Assembly: GCF_000512585.2 (NCBI RefSeq)
Contig: NC_089241.1
Coordinates: 6,652,001-6,716,000 of the forward strand
Direction: 5' to 3'
Length of the DNA stretch: 64,000 nucleotides
Origin: Kwoniella bestiolae CBS 10118
Lineage: Eukaryota; Basidiomycota; Tremellomycetes; Tremellales; Cryptococcaceae
Shown here: positions 25,248-37,627 of the stretch, piece after piece
Position numbering within the stretch: the first letter of the stretch is position 1
Layout of the letters: each line of letters starts with the position of its first letter
Translations under genes and position numbers: made by a program
The notes under the pieces: model-generated
Seen by the model: the letters and a program-made list of their open reading frames with translations, nothing else
What the model was told of the DNA's origin: nothing
The model's database searches: none

Positions 25248-26158
25248 GGGTGTCAGGATGTGTAGAAGCGTGGGCAGAAGAGGTGAAGTTGATTGATGGG
25301 GCGTTTTGGACGTGAAGGGACTGATGACGATTGTGGTTTGATTGTGGATTCATGAGTTGTTACGAGTATTGTTGTAGTAGTTCAGAGATTGGGGGATTGT
25401 TTTATGGCAGAGATAATGTATCGTATACGTTATGGATATAAGGTGACAAGACATGTTGCTCATGTCCGTAATTCAGATGGCAACTCACATACTCTGCACT
25501 GGCGAACCATCATTCCCTCGATCAACCATTATTCAGCTCCTCGGCGATTTGCCCATTCGCAGCATAGACAGTCAATTAACATTATCCATGCGAATAACCC
25601 GTAGATAATAGATATTATAGATGTACCGTAATGATCTAATTACGCCCGACCCACAAAATAGTAAAATAGAGTAAGGCGTACTCAAGACCCGATAAATTTG
25701 TTCAATGAAACCACCATTACCCGCATCTCGTTCCTATTAGATAGGACACTGACGGTGAGAGACTGCTAAGCTATGAGTGATAAAGAGTCGAAGCGTCGTC
25801 GTCGGGTGTCATGTTGAATGAAAAGAAGAGAAGAAGAGAAGAAAGAAGAGATTAAATCTTTACAGCATGACCTTTCCTCACTGTATAGATCGTTTGTGAG
25901 TGCGTGTTATATGGAGGGAGCATATATGAGTCAGATGTGGCACCCTTGAAATGGGATACGGAGATGACTGGTGTGCCACGTGTCAAGTGTCCTCGGTGTA
26001 CTGTGCGATGTGGAGGTGAATGCATTCAATCATGAATCATCACCCATACATCATCATTCATCATGCATCTTGCCATCTTTCCTTCTCTTCACCTCATCTT
26101 GATCACTCAAAGCTGCTTATCCGCCAGGTGATACACAGAACAGCACGGCAAAAACAAT
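25248..26158. other. Intergenic: GFA 3' end and DDI1 promoter
   Basis: 910 bases with no supported gene. It contains a purine-only run (GAAAAGAAGAGAAGAAGAGA, near 25819) and AT-rich segments. Frames at 25389-25604 and 26020-26253 have no domain. Confidence 0.45.
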
Positions 26159-28285
26159 ATGAAGCTCACCATCATCGCTCCCGACACGGTGTACGAGCAC
26201 GAAGTATCATCCGACATGGAGATACAGGATGTCCAGGCGTTGATCGAAGCTGAAGTGAGTGTTATCTTTAATCCTTCCTGAACCCATTCTTACCACAATA
26301 TCATTCGCTATACTCTACCTTCGCCCTCTTCATCCTCTCGCTTGCTCCGAATTGACACCTCCACACGGAGGAAAGGTCGTCTCAAGCTAACATTGCTTAT
26401 TCATCCTATCCTCACAGTCCGGTCTTCCTCATTCCTCCCTACTCCTCTCAACAGACTCGGGTGTCCCACTCACAGACGTCAAGCGTACATTGGAAAGCTA
26501 CGGTCTGACAGGAGATGAAAGTACAGTCTTCTTCACTTCCAAGTGAGTCATTGATTGGCTACTGCTATGTGGATACGAGTCAACGGTCAACACTTACGCG
26601 TCTCTCCTCGTAGACCACAGCCCACCCCTTCGTCATCTTCACAGCCTGCTTCAGGCCCGTCATCCGGTATATCGCACTTGGGTGGATCGGATGATGATAT
26701 CGAGAGGATGAGGTTGCAGGCGTTGGGTAATCCCGGTTTAATGAATGATCTGAGGAATGTGAGTGAATGTTTATCACACAGATCTATAACATGTCGATGT
26801 ATACAGAAATAATCGCTGACCTCACTGTCACTTCCGAGTTCAGAACGACCCAGAAACATACCAAGCGATTCAAGGTGGTACTCAAAGTTTCAAACAAGCT
26901 CTCCTCCGTGCTCAGCAGAGACAACGGTCAGCAGCTGCGGAGAAGCAACGTCAGATCGAGGTGAGTTGTTTCGCTCATGCGTCAGCTGTCCCTATTGTGT
27001 CGTTGTTGCATTGTAAGAAAGAACGGTAGCTGACACCCGGGAAACTTAGCTTCTCAACGCCGATCCTTATGATATCGAAGCGCAGAAGAAGATCGAGGAA
27101 GCTATTCGGATGGAGGGTGTCATGGAGAATATGCAGCATGCTATGGAATATTCAGTGAGTGGGATCGCATTAGCTATATTAACGTCAGTAGCTGACACAT
27201 TCACTATCAGCCCGAATCATTCGGCAATGTCACTATGTTATATATCAACGTTGAAGTCAATGGTCACCCCATCAAAGCATTTGTGGATTCGGGAGCGCAG
27301 ACTACCATCAGTGAGCTGGTAAAGACCTCAGGAAGAGGAGCTTGTGGCTGACTTCTCGCGCAGTCTCACCTGAATGCGCCGAAGCTTGTGGGTGAGTATC
27401 TTGTCATTCCTTCTTGGTGATAGGGCAGGATCTGATCAACATGTGACACAGTATAATGCGACTCCTTGACACTCGATTCGCAGGTATGGCAGAGGGTGTA
27501 GGCACAGCCAGGATCTTGGGTCGTATACATTCTGCTCAAATCAAGCTTGGCGGATTACATCTGCCTTGTGCGTTCAGTGTGTTGGAGGGGAGAGCGGTAG
27601 ATCTGTTATTTGGTTTGGATATGCTTGTGAGTGGACTTTCAATTCAGCTCCTCGATATATCTACAACCCATTAGATCCAATTGGCGCCCGCTCGTGCTAT
27701 TCATGACTGACTAATCCCCTCTGACCACCGCACAGAAACGCCATCAATGCTGTATCGATCTTTCCACCAACACCCTCCGAATCAACAATACCGAAGTTCC
27801 TTTCCTGGCGGAACACGAACTACCAGACAAAGCGAGGAGAAGGGGTGAAGCTGAGATGGCGGATGAGTTGGGGGACGCAGCGAGTCAAGGTGTCAGAGCT
27901 GGTGTGGCTAGTCCCACGATACCCAAGCGGGAATTTCCGGGAAGCGGCCAAGCTCTTGGAGGAGGGGGTTCATCGTCAACTAGTGGACAGACGGGCGGAG
28001 GACCTGCTACTGGTGCTGGACCAGGTGGGAGTGGAAGTGGAGCGGTAAAGGTGAAAGAGGAGGATATAAAGACTGTGAGTTCTGATTTATCCCTCCCTTA
28101 CATTGTCTTCTCCAAAGCTCTTTTGAAATATCCATTCGGTCCCTGTGTGTAGGTCGTTTTGCAATTGGTTAATTTCCAACTGATATTAGCTCATCGGTCT
28201 CGGTGCTCCTCGTGATCAAGCTATCCAACTGCTCCAAGCTTCAGGTGGGAATGTGGATGTCGCTGCGTCTATGCTATTTGGTTAG
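26159..28285 (+). CDS. DDI1: Ddi1: ubiquitin-like, retroviral-protease-like, UBA shuttle protein
   Basis: Ten exons: 26159-26254, 26418-26542, 26614-26758, 26844-26960, 27050-27154, 27211-27310, 27364-27391, 27452-27626, 27736-28074, 28190-28285; 441 residues. Ddi1 brings ubiquitinated substrates to the proteasome and its aspartyl protease cuts heavily ubiquitinated clients. Residues 1-75 are the UBL (MKLTIIAPDTVYEHEV). The protease domain contains FVDSGAQTTI with the catalytic Asp near 222, CAEACGIMRLLDTRFAG and DLLFGLDML. A Gly/Ser-rich linker precedes the C-terminal UBA (LIGLGAPRDQAIQLLQASGG). All three domains are intact and the catalytic triad DSG is kept. Confidence 0.96.
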
Positions 28286-28595
28286 GTGTAGAGTATTGCG
28301 ATGATTCAATGATTTGAAGATATGAGGTAGATTCCATTGTCTGTTTTTATGCATTGTAACCGTCACGTATTCGACTTCACCTCTTCAGTTGAATTGTTGG
28401 GTATTGCATACTCGAATGAGCGGAGATTGTTGAAACATGAGTCATTGTATACATTGGTTTTAGTCATCATCATTATATTTACAACGTTTGGTTCTATCCT
28501 AAACAAGAATTTCAATATATAGTACAACCATGAGTGTCTTCTTCTGCTCAAACCCAAACCAAGATACACGATGTTTCTCTTCTTCATTAAATGTC
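28286..28595. other. Convergent 3' region of DDI1 and GID8
   Basis: About 310 AT-rich bases between two stop codons; nothing gene-like. Confidence 0.5.
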
Positions 28596-30136
28596 TCATT
28601 GTCCAGCCTCATCGTTCCCACTCGCAGATGATGAAATCTGATTCGCCCATTTCCTACCCTTTTCTCTCTCCTGGATGGGTAGTCCCAAGCCATTATCTAC
28701 CAATTTCTTCTCACCAAACGCCATGAGTTTTACTAATCCGTTCAATTTCGTTTCTTTCCCGTGACCTTGATTCTCCAGTATGGCCGAGTTGAGCTCTTGC
28801 GATATTTGGATGCGGTACGATCGTTTCATTAGTGCGATGATGGGGAGGAAGGATGGCTCAGAGAATAGTTGGAGGGTCTCGAGAGGCATCGGTTCGACTG
28901 GTCTGTGTACTAAGAAGAACGAGGTCAAGACATGGTCAGTATTTTCGATACTTATTACTTGACCACGAGCGATTACTCACCTCCAGTAGTTATAGCTGAA
29001 TCATCGGCGAATTTGGCGAGATCGGGGAAAGCTAGCAGAGCCATGGTCCTCTCCAATTCAATCAGGAACTCTGGATTCTCTGCGCCTCGAGGAGCTAATT
29101 CGGCAGTGGCAAATTCAAGGGCCTTGTCGATTTCTTCCTGACGGATGAGCTCGATGAGTCGTAAGAGGTGGAGATGGAATAGTAAAGGTGGGTTGGTATC
29201 TAGTATCTGTACGATAGATGTACCAGTGTCAGCCATCATTTCATTTCGTAACAAGCAGATAGGTCTGAATGATGAAAATGAATGAACAAAGAAAAGAGAG
29301 AACCCCTCATATCAGGTCTGTGAGTATCGTTGCTTCAGCATGGCCGCGCTCTTTGAGCTGGCTAAGCGTGGTGCATGATGTGTTAAATCCTTGGGGTGGG
29401 TGTGCGGGTGTGTGTTCAAGTGTAAAGAGATGAAGAGAGTATGTCTTGTTGAAGGAAACGTCTTGTAAAGTTGGAACTAAAGTAGAGAATCGGGCTCAAA
29501 GGTAAATGAAGATCTACCAACTCACCTCTGGATCCAGTTCATTGACCCTCCTCACAGCTTCTTCGACCCTTCCATTTTCGACAGCTGAACGAATCTCCAT
29601 TCGTTCCTGTACCTTTTCATGATCCACATCTGCTGGTAGACCAGTCTCTCGAGCGAATTGTACAGCTGCGTCTGAATATCCTTCGATGAGGAGATAATCG
29701 AACACGAGGGTGTTTAAATCACTGAGAACCACAAGAACGAAAAGTTAGCCATACTGTTCTTCGAATTGTGATCACAGTGTAGATGAGGGTGAAGGGATAG
29801 ATCAGAGGTGCTAAGTATTTTATATATCCTCAATTGTTTTAGGAGAGATTCCCACTTTGCATTATATTTAGTCTCATCAGGGATGAAGGTGGGTTCGACA
29901 GATACAACAAGAAAAGAGAAGATATGCATATACACTCACTGTTTGGATATATCCGCTTTGCCCAACTCATCTTCCCATTGTCTCGTATCGAACGAAGGTA
30001 GAGCAGAGGATGAGACGGTACCGCTCGAAGTGGGCCCGAGTCGGGATGCGGTGGGAGCACGGGTTGACTACGTAATGAGCTGTAAGCTGCTGTGCTGAGG
30101 TGAGTCATGGTTCTGACGACTCACTGTTGATGCCAT
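28596..30136 (-). CDS. GID8: Gid8-type LisH-CTLH-CRA subunit of the GID/CTLH ubiquitin ligase
   Basis: Five exons in reading order: 30125-30136 (12 bases), 29940-30067, 29526-29721, 28981-29206, 28596-28909; 291 residues. Gid8 is the scaffold that links Gid1 and Gid5 in the ligase that degrades gluconeogenic enzymes. Seen: LisH (DLNTLVFDYLLIEGYSDAAV), CTLH (VQERMEIRSAVENGRVEEAV) and CRA (FHLHLLRLIELIRQEEIDKA, EFLIELERTMALLAFPD). The first exon codes only four residues (MAST) and the third intron is 319 bases. The gene faces the WRAP73-like gene. Confidence 0.93.
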
Positions 30137-30542
30137 ACTCGTATGTTATTGATTACATTTCCACCCGTGTGAGGGGTAAGAAGAAGAAAGAACAAGAAGA
30201 AGAAGAGAAACAAGAGATGAAGTGATGAGATGATGATGGATGAAGGATGAAGCGCATTTTGGGTTCAACCCCGGCGGAGTTTCGGGGTTATCTTCAAGCG
30301 GTAACAAGTGAGTCAAGCATGTGGCGTATCTGATCCCGCTATCTCCTCTTGGCACGTGGCAGTACCGTGAATGACTTTTGCGGATGCGAACCAAATAAAA
30401 ACATGAACATCAACATCTTGCATCCATCTCTTGCATCTTTCTCACATCCTTTTAGCTTTTATTCTACTCTTGACGTATTGTACACTTCCAATTGAGCAGC
30501 TGCGAAGAGCAGGACGGATACTAGCTCATATAATAATCCACC
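30137..30542. promoter_or_regulatory. Divergent promoter of GID8 and the WRAP73-like gene
   Basis: 406 bases between opposite start codons. It has a purine-rich run on the + strand near 30180-30215 and an AT-rich AACCAAATAAAAACATG about 150 bases before the WD gene. No gene inside. Confidence 0.5.
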
Positions 30543-32771
30543 ATGTCAGACGGATACGACTTCTCACAGCTATATCACGCCTCCCTGGTTCGCTATTCTC
30601 CAGGTACCACCTTCCTAGCTACGTTATACCAGAACAGGATCATCATCAGATCAACGGCTTCACTACAGATAGTACGAACCTGGGCATGTCACTTACCAAA
30701 CACCGCATCTTCAAGCAGGAATACTGAGGATAGTCTCAAAATAGACTACGTCGAATGGTCTGAAGATGGATTACATCTACTGGTATTCTCGTCAACCACC
30801 AAGACAGCTTGGGTATTTGGGCTGGCATCGGAGGGAGATGGGGAGTCAGGTAAGGTAGCTAGGATAGGAGGTCAGGGCATGGAGGGGCTGGTGAGGGTTG
30901 AATGGGGTAAGAATGGGAAGCAGGTGATGGCTTGGTCGGATCATAGTGCGAGTGTAATTATACCGCTTATCTCAGTACATCGCTGAAGGTGGTATTCCTT
31001 TATAGCTGAAGTTGTCGATATACGATTTATCAACTGGCCAAACGAAGGTGATCCAAAATTCAAAATCACCTTACCATTGTAAGTTAGCCCACTCATTGGC
31101 TAAGTAGCTGATCCAACCTTGATAGGCAATACATACTCCCCCGATAAGAGATATCTGGCGATTGTAGAGAAACATCTGGGCAAAGAGTACATAGGAGTAT
31201 ACGACATCCTTGATAGCTACAACTTACTGAGAGTGAGCTACATGTCTCGGAGACTTAACAGTACAGCTCATGGCTGATCTTACCATATTGTGTATTATCA
31301 TAGCATTTCCAACTATCAACTATCGATGTCCAAGGTATAAGCTGGAGTCCTTGTGGGAGGTATCTGGCCGCTTGGGACAGCTCTTTATCTGTCAGTACAT
31401 GAGCTAATCCGTCCCGCTCATTCAAGTTGCTTCCCCCTTATTCCATCGTCTGGACTATCTGATACTGACCTTTCGTCTCCACGTAGTACTCGATATACAT
31501 TCATTCCCCCCTGGGACCGATACTAGCTCATTTCGACCACACCTCACCTACATTCTCACCCATGTCAACCGCAGAAGATCCAGGACTGGGTATACGTACA
31601 GTGACATGGGCGCCTGGCGGAAGGTGGTTAGCTCTGGGTGGATGGGATGGGAAAGTCAGAATTTTGGAGCATGAGGGATGGAGATGTATTGGGGTGTTAA
31701 GCTGGAGGAGCAGGATTACAGAGAAAGATGTGGTGAGTGTATATAGCCTTATCATGATTGACAGCCGAGTATATTTCTGCCTTGTGACAAATGATCACCT
31801 TTAATATCTGGACGAGCCAGCTGATGATGAGATGGATTTCTAGACGGTGTGGAGAGAACCTCGTGATTGGGTGAAAGACACACGAGGGAGGGGTATCATA
31901 CAGTGTAAGCTACGTGTTCTTCGATTACGCATGATCAAGGGTTGACTCGGTTTGTGTCACAAAGTCGATCGTATCCAACCGCCAACATCGATACCAACGA
32001 TACGTCCAGATCTGAGTAAACCCAACCCGAACATGGGTGTATCCCATATATCATTCGATCGAGACGGGGCGTTGGTCTTCGTACGACTGGAATCTTCACC
32101 CAATGTAATACACATCTACACTTTCCTCAAGACGCCTGGATCCGAATCCCCCGATATATCTCATTTGACAGGTACGATCTTCGAGAACCAGATACGAAGT
32201 GCGGAATGGTGCCCTTCTGGTAAGGGTCGGGGAAGGAAACTGGCGGTGACTTGTAAGACTGGTGCGGTCTATCTGTGGGATGAGGAAGGTGGTGGATGGG
32301 AGGAGGAAGATACCGATGGAGAGAGTGAGAGTAGGGAAGCTGGCGGGAGAGGGGGGATGATGGAAGGTGTTGGTATACCTGCAAGTGAGTGATTCTATAC
32401 TCCTTTCGGCTATCAAGTGAAAGCCCCTTCCCTTCTGTTGATAGAGCGGATCCCGAAGCAGACATCAGTCAGTAGAATATCTCGCTGATGGTCTTATATT
32501 TTACACCATGACAGGATCAGAGTTCTCTGCCAGTGAATTGCACTGGGCACCTGACGGGTCTTCAGTAGTGATCCAAGACAAGTCGCAATTCTGCTTGCTG
32601 TATCTGAACGAGACGGAGAGTGACACTGCAGATCGCTCGATGAGATGGGATGGGACAGATGAAGGTCTTTCACATGTAGTGGAAGAGGAGGAAGAGGAGG
32701 AATACGAAGAGGGTTGGAGTGGCTATGGTTTGGGTTTCAAGGGTGGCTTAGTGGGCGCTGTGAGAGCATAG
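30543..32771 (+). CDS. WRAP73/WDR8-like WD-repeat protein
   Basis: Eight exons (30543-30953, 31006-31078, 31126-31232, 31304-31390, 31487-31732, 31844-31904, 31965-32384, 32515-32771), 553 residues. Relatives act at the spindle pole body/centrosome with a minus-end kinesin partner. Seen: repeated WD-like strands, for instance YVEWSEDGLHLLVFSS, TYSPDKRYLAIVEKHLGKEY, ISWSPCGRYLAAWDSSLS, TVTWAPGGRWLALGGWDGKV and SAEWCPSGKGRGRKLAVTCK, with a Glu-rich insert and a Glu-rich stretch near the C-terminus. Assignment rests on repeat order and the HLGKEYIGVYD block. Confidence 0.82.
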
Positions 32772-33183
32772 AGGGTAGATATGTACTGGATTCTCTTTTC
32801 CCCATGGATGATATAGTTGTATGTATAGTACATGTAGATATGAACAATATCGGATATCTACATCCCAATACTTTTGTAACTTGTCGAAGCTAATTTGATC
32901 ATGGGGAGACTCGTTATCCAACTTGATCATGAACGTTTAAACGTTTGCTTTGCTTGGATGAATGGTGCCTCACATATGAGGTGACAACTTTGTATTTAAC
33001 CATAACATCCTTAGACTGTCTCTTTCATCATCTCATCTCTCATCTCTCCTATCAGTCGTCATCCCATCGACCTATCTATCCATCATGGGTGTCCTCTTGA
33101 GAGACCAGATATTGATATAGCATCTCATCTCAACCACTGCACATAATTGATTGACCAGAGACAAGAACGACTTTACCAGCATA
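32772..33183. other. Intergenic spacer
   Basis: 412 bases, same-strand spacer with a CATCTCATCTCTCATC run (about 33030) typical of a 5' UTR; no gene. Confidence 0.45.
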
Positions 33184-35240
33184 ATGCGACTCACCGCTCC
33201 TCCTCGGCCGACCTCTTTATCCTCCTTGTTCATCTTACCTGTCCCCTTGGGATTGCTGGTGATAGCTTACCTAGTAGCGATAAGTAGGAGACCCGACGTA
33301 CCAGAGTCAGTTCAGGTGGATGACCGTAAGTCTGCAGTCTAATTTCCATCATACGTGATTTAATTGTCAACTGTATCCTGACCAAGCGACGTTGAGCTCA
33401 CTGCTCATGCTCATGTCGGTATATAGCCCATCAATGGGGATTCCCTCAATGGTATGGCAATTATCCCACTCCATATGACTATCAGTCAACCCAGCCAGGA
33501 GGAGAAGAGGAAGTATGCGATCATCCCAAGAATGTATTGTTATTCATAGGTTTGTCACTCCACGTTCAATCTCGCAGCTGTATTAGGGACGAGCAGATAG
33601 GCAAGCTGATCGAATACCTGTCATTGTAGATCTACCATGTTAGTTCATACATCTCTTTGTACCATGAACGATAATCACAAGCCTCTCATCTCTCATAATC
33701 TTACCAAGACCTTATAGCTGATCGTCTTCCCATATACAGACGATCACCCCGATATACCAACAGCCTTATCCCTCCTTTCCTCCCTAACTTCCTCAAACCG
33801 ATTCAACGTAACTACTCTCTCACCTTTTTCGCCTCAATGGAATATTGAACTCTCCTCGAAGCAGAATCTAAAGGATATAGGATGTGACGATGTAGATTGG
33901 GTGTGGAGAGTAGGAGATCAGAGTGGGTCCGAGGATCTGGGTTGTGAGAAAGCTATTTGGGTTGAGGAGGGGGTCGAGAAACCTGGTGGAGCGAATGTAA
34001 GTCGATCCTTCCTCGTCTCTCATCCCTCATCTATGGGCAACCGATTCTCGCTGTATTCCATCTGTATTGATGATCATGAGACGAATGCATACGACAGCTA
34101 ATCAACGATTGACCTCGCAGGTCTCGCTGCTATCCCAACCCCACCATATGCTCAAACCACAACACTCTCATAACGCTCTTCAAGCTGCCCATGGGGAAGG
34201 ATGGGAACTGGGCTTACTGACTCATGCTCTACCAGCTGTGAGTTAATGGTCAATTCAACTTGTGAGCGTTTTGAGGCTGACACTCCTAATTCAGGCCGAG
34301 TAAGTTGAACATGGAATGTACATCGAGCCGTTATAAAATCTAACATGAAGAGCATATTTCTCAGCCCACAGATATTCTACCCATCCCGACGAGGCATCTC
34401 TCGAAGATCCATCGTTTACTTTCCATCGAGAACGACAGACACGAAAGATTATCCTAAATTGCCTTGGGGCAAATCATGGTCAATCTATTCTCGTACGTCA
34501 AGGCCTGCGGAGATAGACCACTCTTTGTATATATGAAGTCTGATAATTGCATACGTGCTTAGCATCACGAAGAGCACCACCCATCCCCAAGACAGGCTCA
34601 GATCCATTCGCACCTGGTAGCCCATGGATGAAATTCTGGTTGAGAGAGGAACAGCGTTTGGCTAAAGCTATGAGGGATACAGGGATTTGCCTAGTAAGTG
34701 ACATGATGTCGTCCATCGATAGCTTGTCGATATCGACACGCATTATATGAAGCCTTGAGCTGACATCTCTACTACCTTTCCCAGTTTGAGGGATGGCAGT
34801 ATGGTGAGCTGGATGACAGGATAGCGAAAGCAATGTTATCTGGATGTATCGTCGCTACTGTACCTCCTCAAACACATCATGGTAAGTCTCACCACCATTC
34901 TATCGCTATGAATCTGTGGAATCTCCTGACATGGTCATATCTTTGGATAGACGCCTTCTCGCCATTGATCTTGCCCTTGTCAAAACCATCTTCAGTCTCC
35001 ATACTAGCTGCTTTACCCGTTGATAATCTCAATCAGCTATTAAGGAGATACACCAATTCAGATCTGCAGCGTCTCGCTCTGCACGCTTTCATCTCGGCTA
35101 GGCGTAGATTGGTGCCGCCCTCTAGGTTTAAAGGTGTCGAGAATGCGGTGAAGGTATGGGAAGATGGTGGAAGGGGATACGATTTTAAGGAAGGGTTCAG
35201 GTGGGATTGTGATACGGGCCATGGGGGTTGGTGTGGGTAG
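33184..35240 (+). CDS. Type II membrane glycosyltransferase-like protein
   Basis: Ten exons: 33184-33325, 33427-33549, 33630-33638, 33740-33996, 34121-34237, 34295-34299, 34365-34492, 34563-34693, 34785-34881, 34951-35240; 432 residues. A single N-terminal membrane segment (LFILPVPLGLLVIAYLVAIS) is followed by a luminal domain opening with QWGFPQWYGNYPTPYDY. The late block ICLFEGWQYGELDDRIAKAM then SGCIVATVPP resembles the donor-site region of GT-B glycosyltransferases such as exostosin or CAP-type enzymes, but I do not recognise the family. Two microexons of 9 and 5 bases are inferred, each flanked by introns with their own branch points. Exon 34365-34492 is open in two frames; the frame given is the only one with good donors on both sides. 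Confidence 0.65.
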
Positions 35241-35458
35241 CTATGCATATCTCGTTGTCAGGCAACTGGTCCAGCTACCTAGGAGAGTTGTCTGTCTGCT
35301 CTTCGTCAGGTAGAGGAGTAAAGAGGCTGTACTGGAGAAATTCGAGAACGGAGTGAGCTCGATCGATCAGTGACGTCACGTCCTCAAAGAGAAGAAGAGG
35401 AACAACGTCTTCGAATTTCTTTGTATCTCTTGTTCATCGTTGATGCATCCATTCCTAC

Positions 35459-36100
35459 ATGTCACTACTAAAGACCACAGTCAGGTTCACTCTCCATCCT
35501 TCAATTCCCAACGTCACGGCCATACACACAAGACATCTGGGCACCATGTCACCACTCACACCGAACCCACTATCAACCCTCAAGATCTCCAAATACCATA
35601 TCCCAGCTTACCAAAACTTCCCCAACACCTCACTCAGGCCGTACCCGTTGATGATCTATCATTCAGCCTATCCCTCGTCACTCTCAGCAAGCACAGTGGA
35701 GCAACATCTATCTTCTGTCGGGGTGGTCCAACCAGCATGGAGATATACAATGTACAAACAACATCATTATCACTCTACCGTAGACGAAGTGTTGGTCGTA
35801 GTGAACGGTGCAGCAAAACTATGTTTCGGCGGATCAGTCTCCAACCCAGACAAAGTAGAAGCTGAAGTGAGTAAAGGAGATGTCATGGTGGTTCCTGCTG
35901 GGGTGGGTCATGCATTGATAGAGGATAAAGGATCTTTCGAGATGGTGGGTTGTTATCCTGAAGGAAGTGGGAACTGGGATATGTGTACGGGGGAGGATGG
36001 TGAAAAGGATAAGAATCGGAAAACGATTAGAGAGTTGGGGTGGCTGAAAGGTGATCCGATGTATAGGGATCAAGGCCCTGTGGTAGATGTGAGAGAATAG
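35459..36100 (+). CDS. YjlB-type cupin protein
   Basis: Single exon, 213 residues. One cupin barrel is visible: the metal-binding first motif HHYHSTVDEVLVVVNG with closely spaced His and a Glu, and the second motif GDVMVVPAGVGHAL with the last His ligand. The first 29 residues (MSLLKTTVRFTLHPSIPNVT) are basic and hydroxylated and could be a mitochondrial presequence; a start at the second Met (35546) is also possible. Substrate unknown. The intronless structure is unusual for this window. Confidence 0.8.
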   Translation: MSLLKTTVRFTLHPSIPNVTAIHTRHLGTMSPLTPNPLSTLKISKYHIPAYQNFPNTSLRPYPLMIYHSAYPSSLSASTVEQHLSSVGVVQPAWRYTMYKQHHYHSTVDEVLVVVNGAAKLCFGGSVSNPDKVEAEVSKGDVMVVPAGVGHALIEDKGSFEMVGCYPEGSGNWDMCTGEDGEKDKNRKTIRELGWLKGDPMYRDQGPVVDVRE

Positions 36101-36594
36101 TTCATGGTCGGACGGATAAAGGTCTGTCGCCATCACTAATCCCCTTTGATCGATTCGATCCAATCTCAAGATGATCAGGAGAGATGGGATGGGAGTCAGA
36201 GAAGGATGTTCAAAGTGGGAGAGGGGATATCATCAAGGTCAAGATGGTCTGTCGATCATTTCAAAACCAATCATCCCTTTTCTCTGTATCGTTCACATCA
36301 ACGCAGCGGATATCATACCATATCATCCATATCCCTCAATCACTAAATCAATCCCAACAATATCCCCTTCAATCTCGAGCACCACCATTATCCTTTCCAA
36401 GCGACGTATCTTCATCCCTGGAACTCATCGACCTGGTCACACACGAGTCATCGCCCGATACTATAGGTGATCCGTATCAAATACGCATCGCATCATGACT
36501 TTGTCGTCTACATTCAACCATCTTTCCCGTGTTTCCCCTTCTCGCAGATCCAGCGTTCCCCTCATTCCCCTCCCATACTCTTAGCAATTCAATC
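36101..36594. other. Intergenic spacer, glycopeptide promoter
   Basis: 494 bases. Several overlapping frames (36146-36498) are open but carry no domain. The CT-rich last part suits a promoter and 5' UTR. Confidence 0.4.
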
Positions 36595-37508
36595 ATGTTC
36601 ATCAAGTGTTTCATCATCCTGTCAGCCGCAACTGCTGGTACACTTGCGGTTCCACAACCACAGAGATTCGGATGGGGTGCTAAACCCACCACGACCCCTC
36701 CAGCAGCTCCCCCACCTGCGTCGACACCTCCAGCAGGTGCACCACCTTCAACTTCCGTTCCCCAGCCACCACCTGCTTCCGCTGCTCCTCCAGCTTCCAG
36801 TCCTCCTCCTGCCAGTCCGCCGCCTGCCACTTCAGCTGCTGCAGCTCCACCAGGAGGAGGAGGGGGTGCAGCTGCAGGTGGCGAGTCGCATCAGATCACG
36901 GTGTGTTAGCCCTTCAGCGATTCATCCACTAATCATACGTTGACATGACTCCATCAGATCCTCAATAATTGCGGGGAAGGTCGGCCTCTCATCGCTTACG
37001 CTGCCAATCGAGCCGGTCAACCTGTACAAGGAAGCATCACGATCAACGGTCCGGTTGATAGTGGAATAGCCTGGATGGACGGTACGAAACATAATTGTGG
37101 TTTCGATGGAACAGGTTGTGGATTTACGGAATTCTCGCTCTTGAACTCTGGTCAGAACTCTGCGGATTACTCTCTACTCACCACTGGGCTGGGCGATCAT
37201 TATTTGTGAGTGGTCACTGCTTTCACTACTGGCCCATCTGGTCAACGCTAATCAGAAATGGTAAACAGCAAATATGCGATGGATTTCAGGTTTACTGGTC
37301 AGTGTACAAAGGCTCCCGGGAAATGTGTCAGTGGGGAGGACTGTCCCGGTGCGTATACCGGTACCGATACTTTCAGTGGTACGCCTCCCACCTGTCCTGG
37401 ACAGAACGTTGGGGTGAGTGATATCTCCTGTGATCCCTTCGAGCCACGCAGCTACACTTCGCTGACCAGATTTGTATCGCATTTCAGATCCACATAACTT
37501 TCTGTTAG
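36595..37508 (+). CDS. Secreted thaumatin-like glycopeptide with Pro/Ala/Ser linker
   Basis: Four exons (36595-36900, 36958-37205, 37269-37413, 37488-37508), 239 residues. The Met at 36595 starts a signal peptide (MFIKCFIILSAATAGTLA). Residues about 30-95 are Pro/Ala/Ser-rich and likely O-glycosylated. The rest has the basidiomycete thaumatin-like glycopeptide layout: ILNNCGEGRPL, GPVDSGIAWMDGTKHNCGFD, cysteine-rich middle and a C-terminal NVGIHITFC. The last exon codes six residues, and choosing the second AG of its intron is what restores the conserved tail. Function unknown; wall or secreted role is likely. Confidence 0.8.
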
Positions 37509-37627
37509 ATGCTACCAGGGTGACATGGACTGTTACTTAATGCATGCAGCCTTCAAAATGCTTTCAAAACGGCATTGCAGGCCCTTACCGAGTAATACAT
37601 AACAAATATCAGTTTATTCCACTCGTT

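Noticed and set aside
30241..30300. Possible tRNA T-arm (GGTTCAACCCCGG)
   Set aside because: No acceptor stem, anticodon arm or A-box within tRNA distance.
33550..33739. Single long intron instead of two introns around a 9-base exon
   Set aside because: Both halves carry their own branch point and splice sites; kept as an alternative isoform, not the main model.
36477..36830. Gly/Ala-rich antisense frame opposite the thaumatin-like protein
   Set aside because: Complement of the Pro/Ala/Ser linker codons of the true gene.
37470..37487. Use of the first AG in the last intron of the thaumatin-like gene
   Set aside because: It lies inside the branch-point sequence and would add six residues before the conserved ITFC tail.
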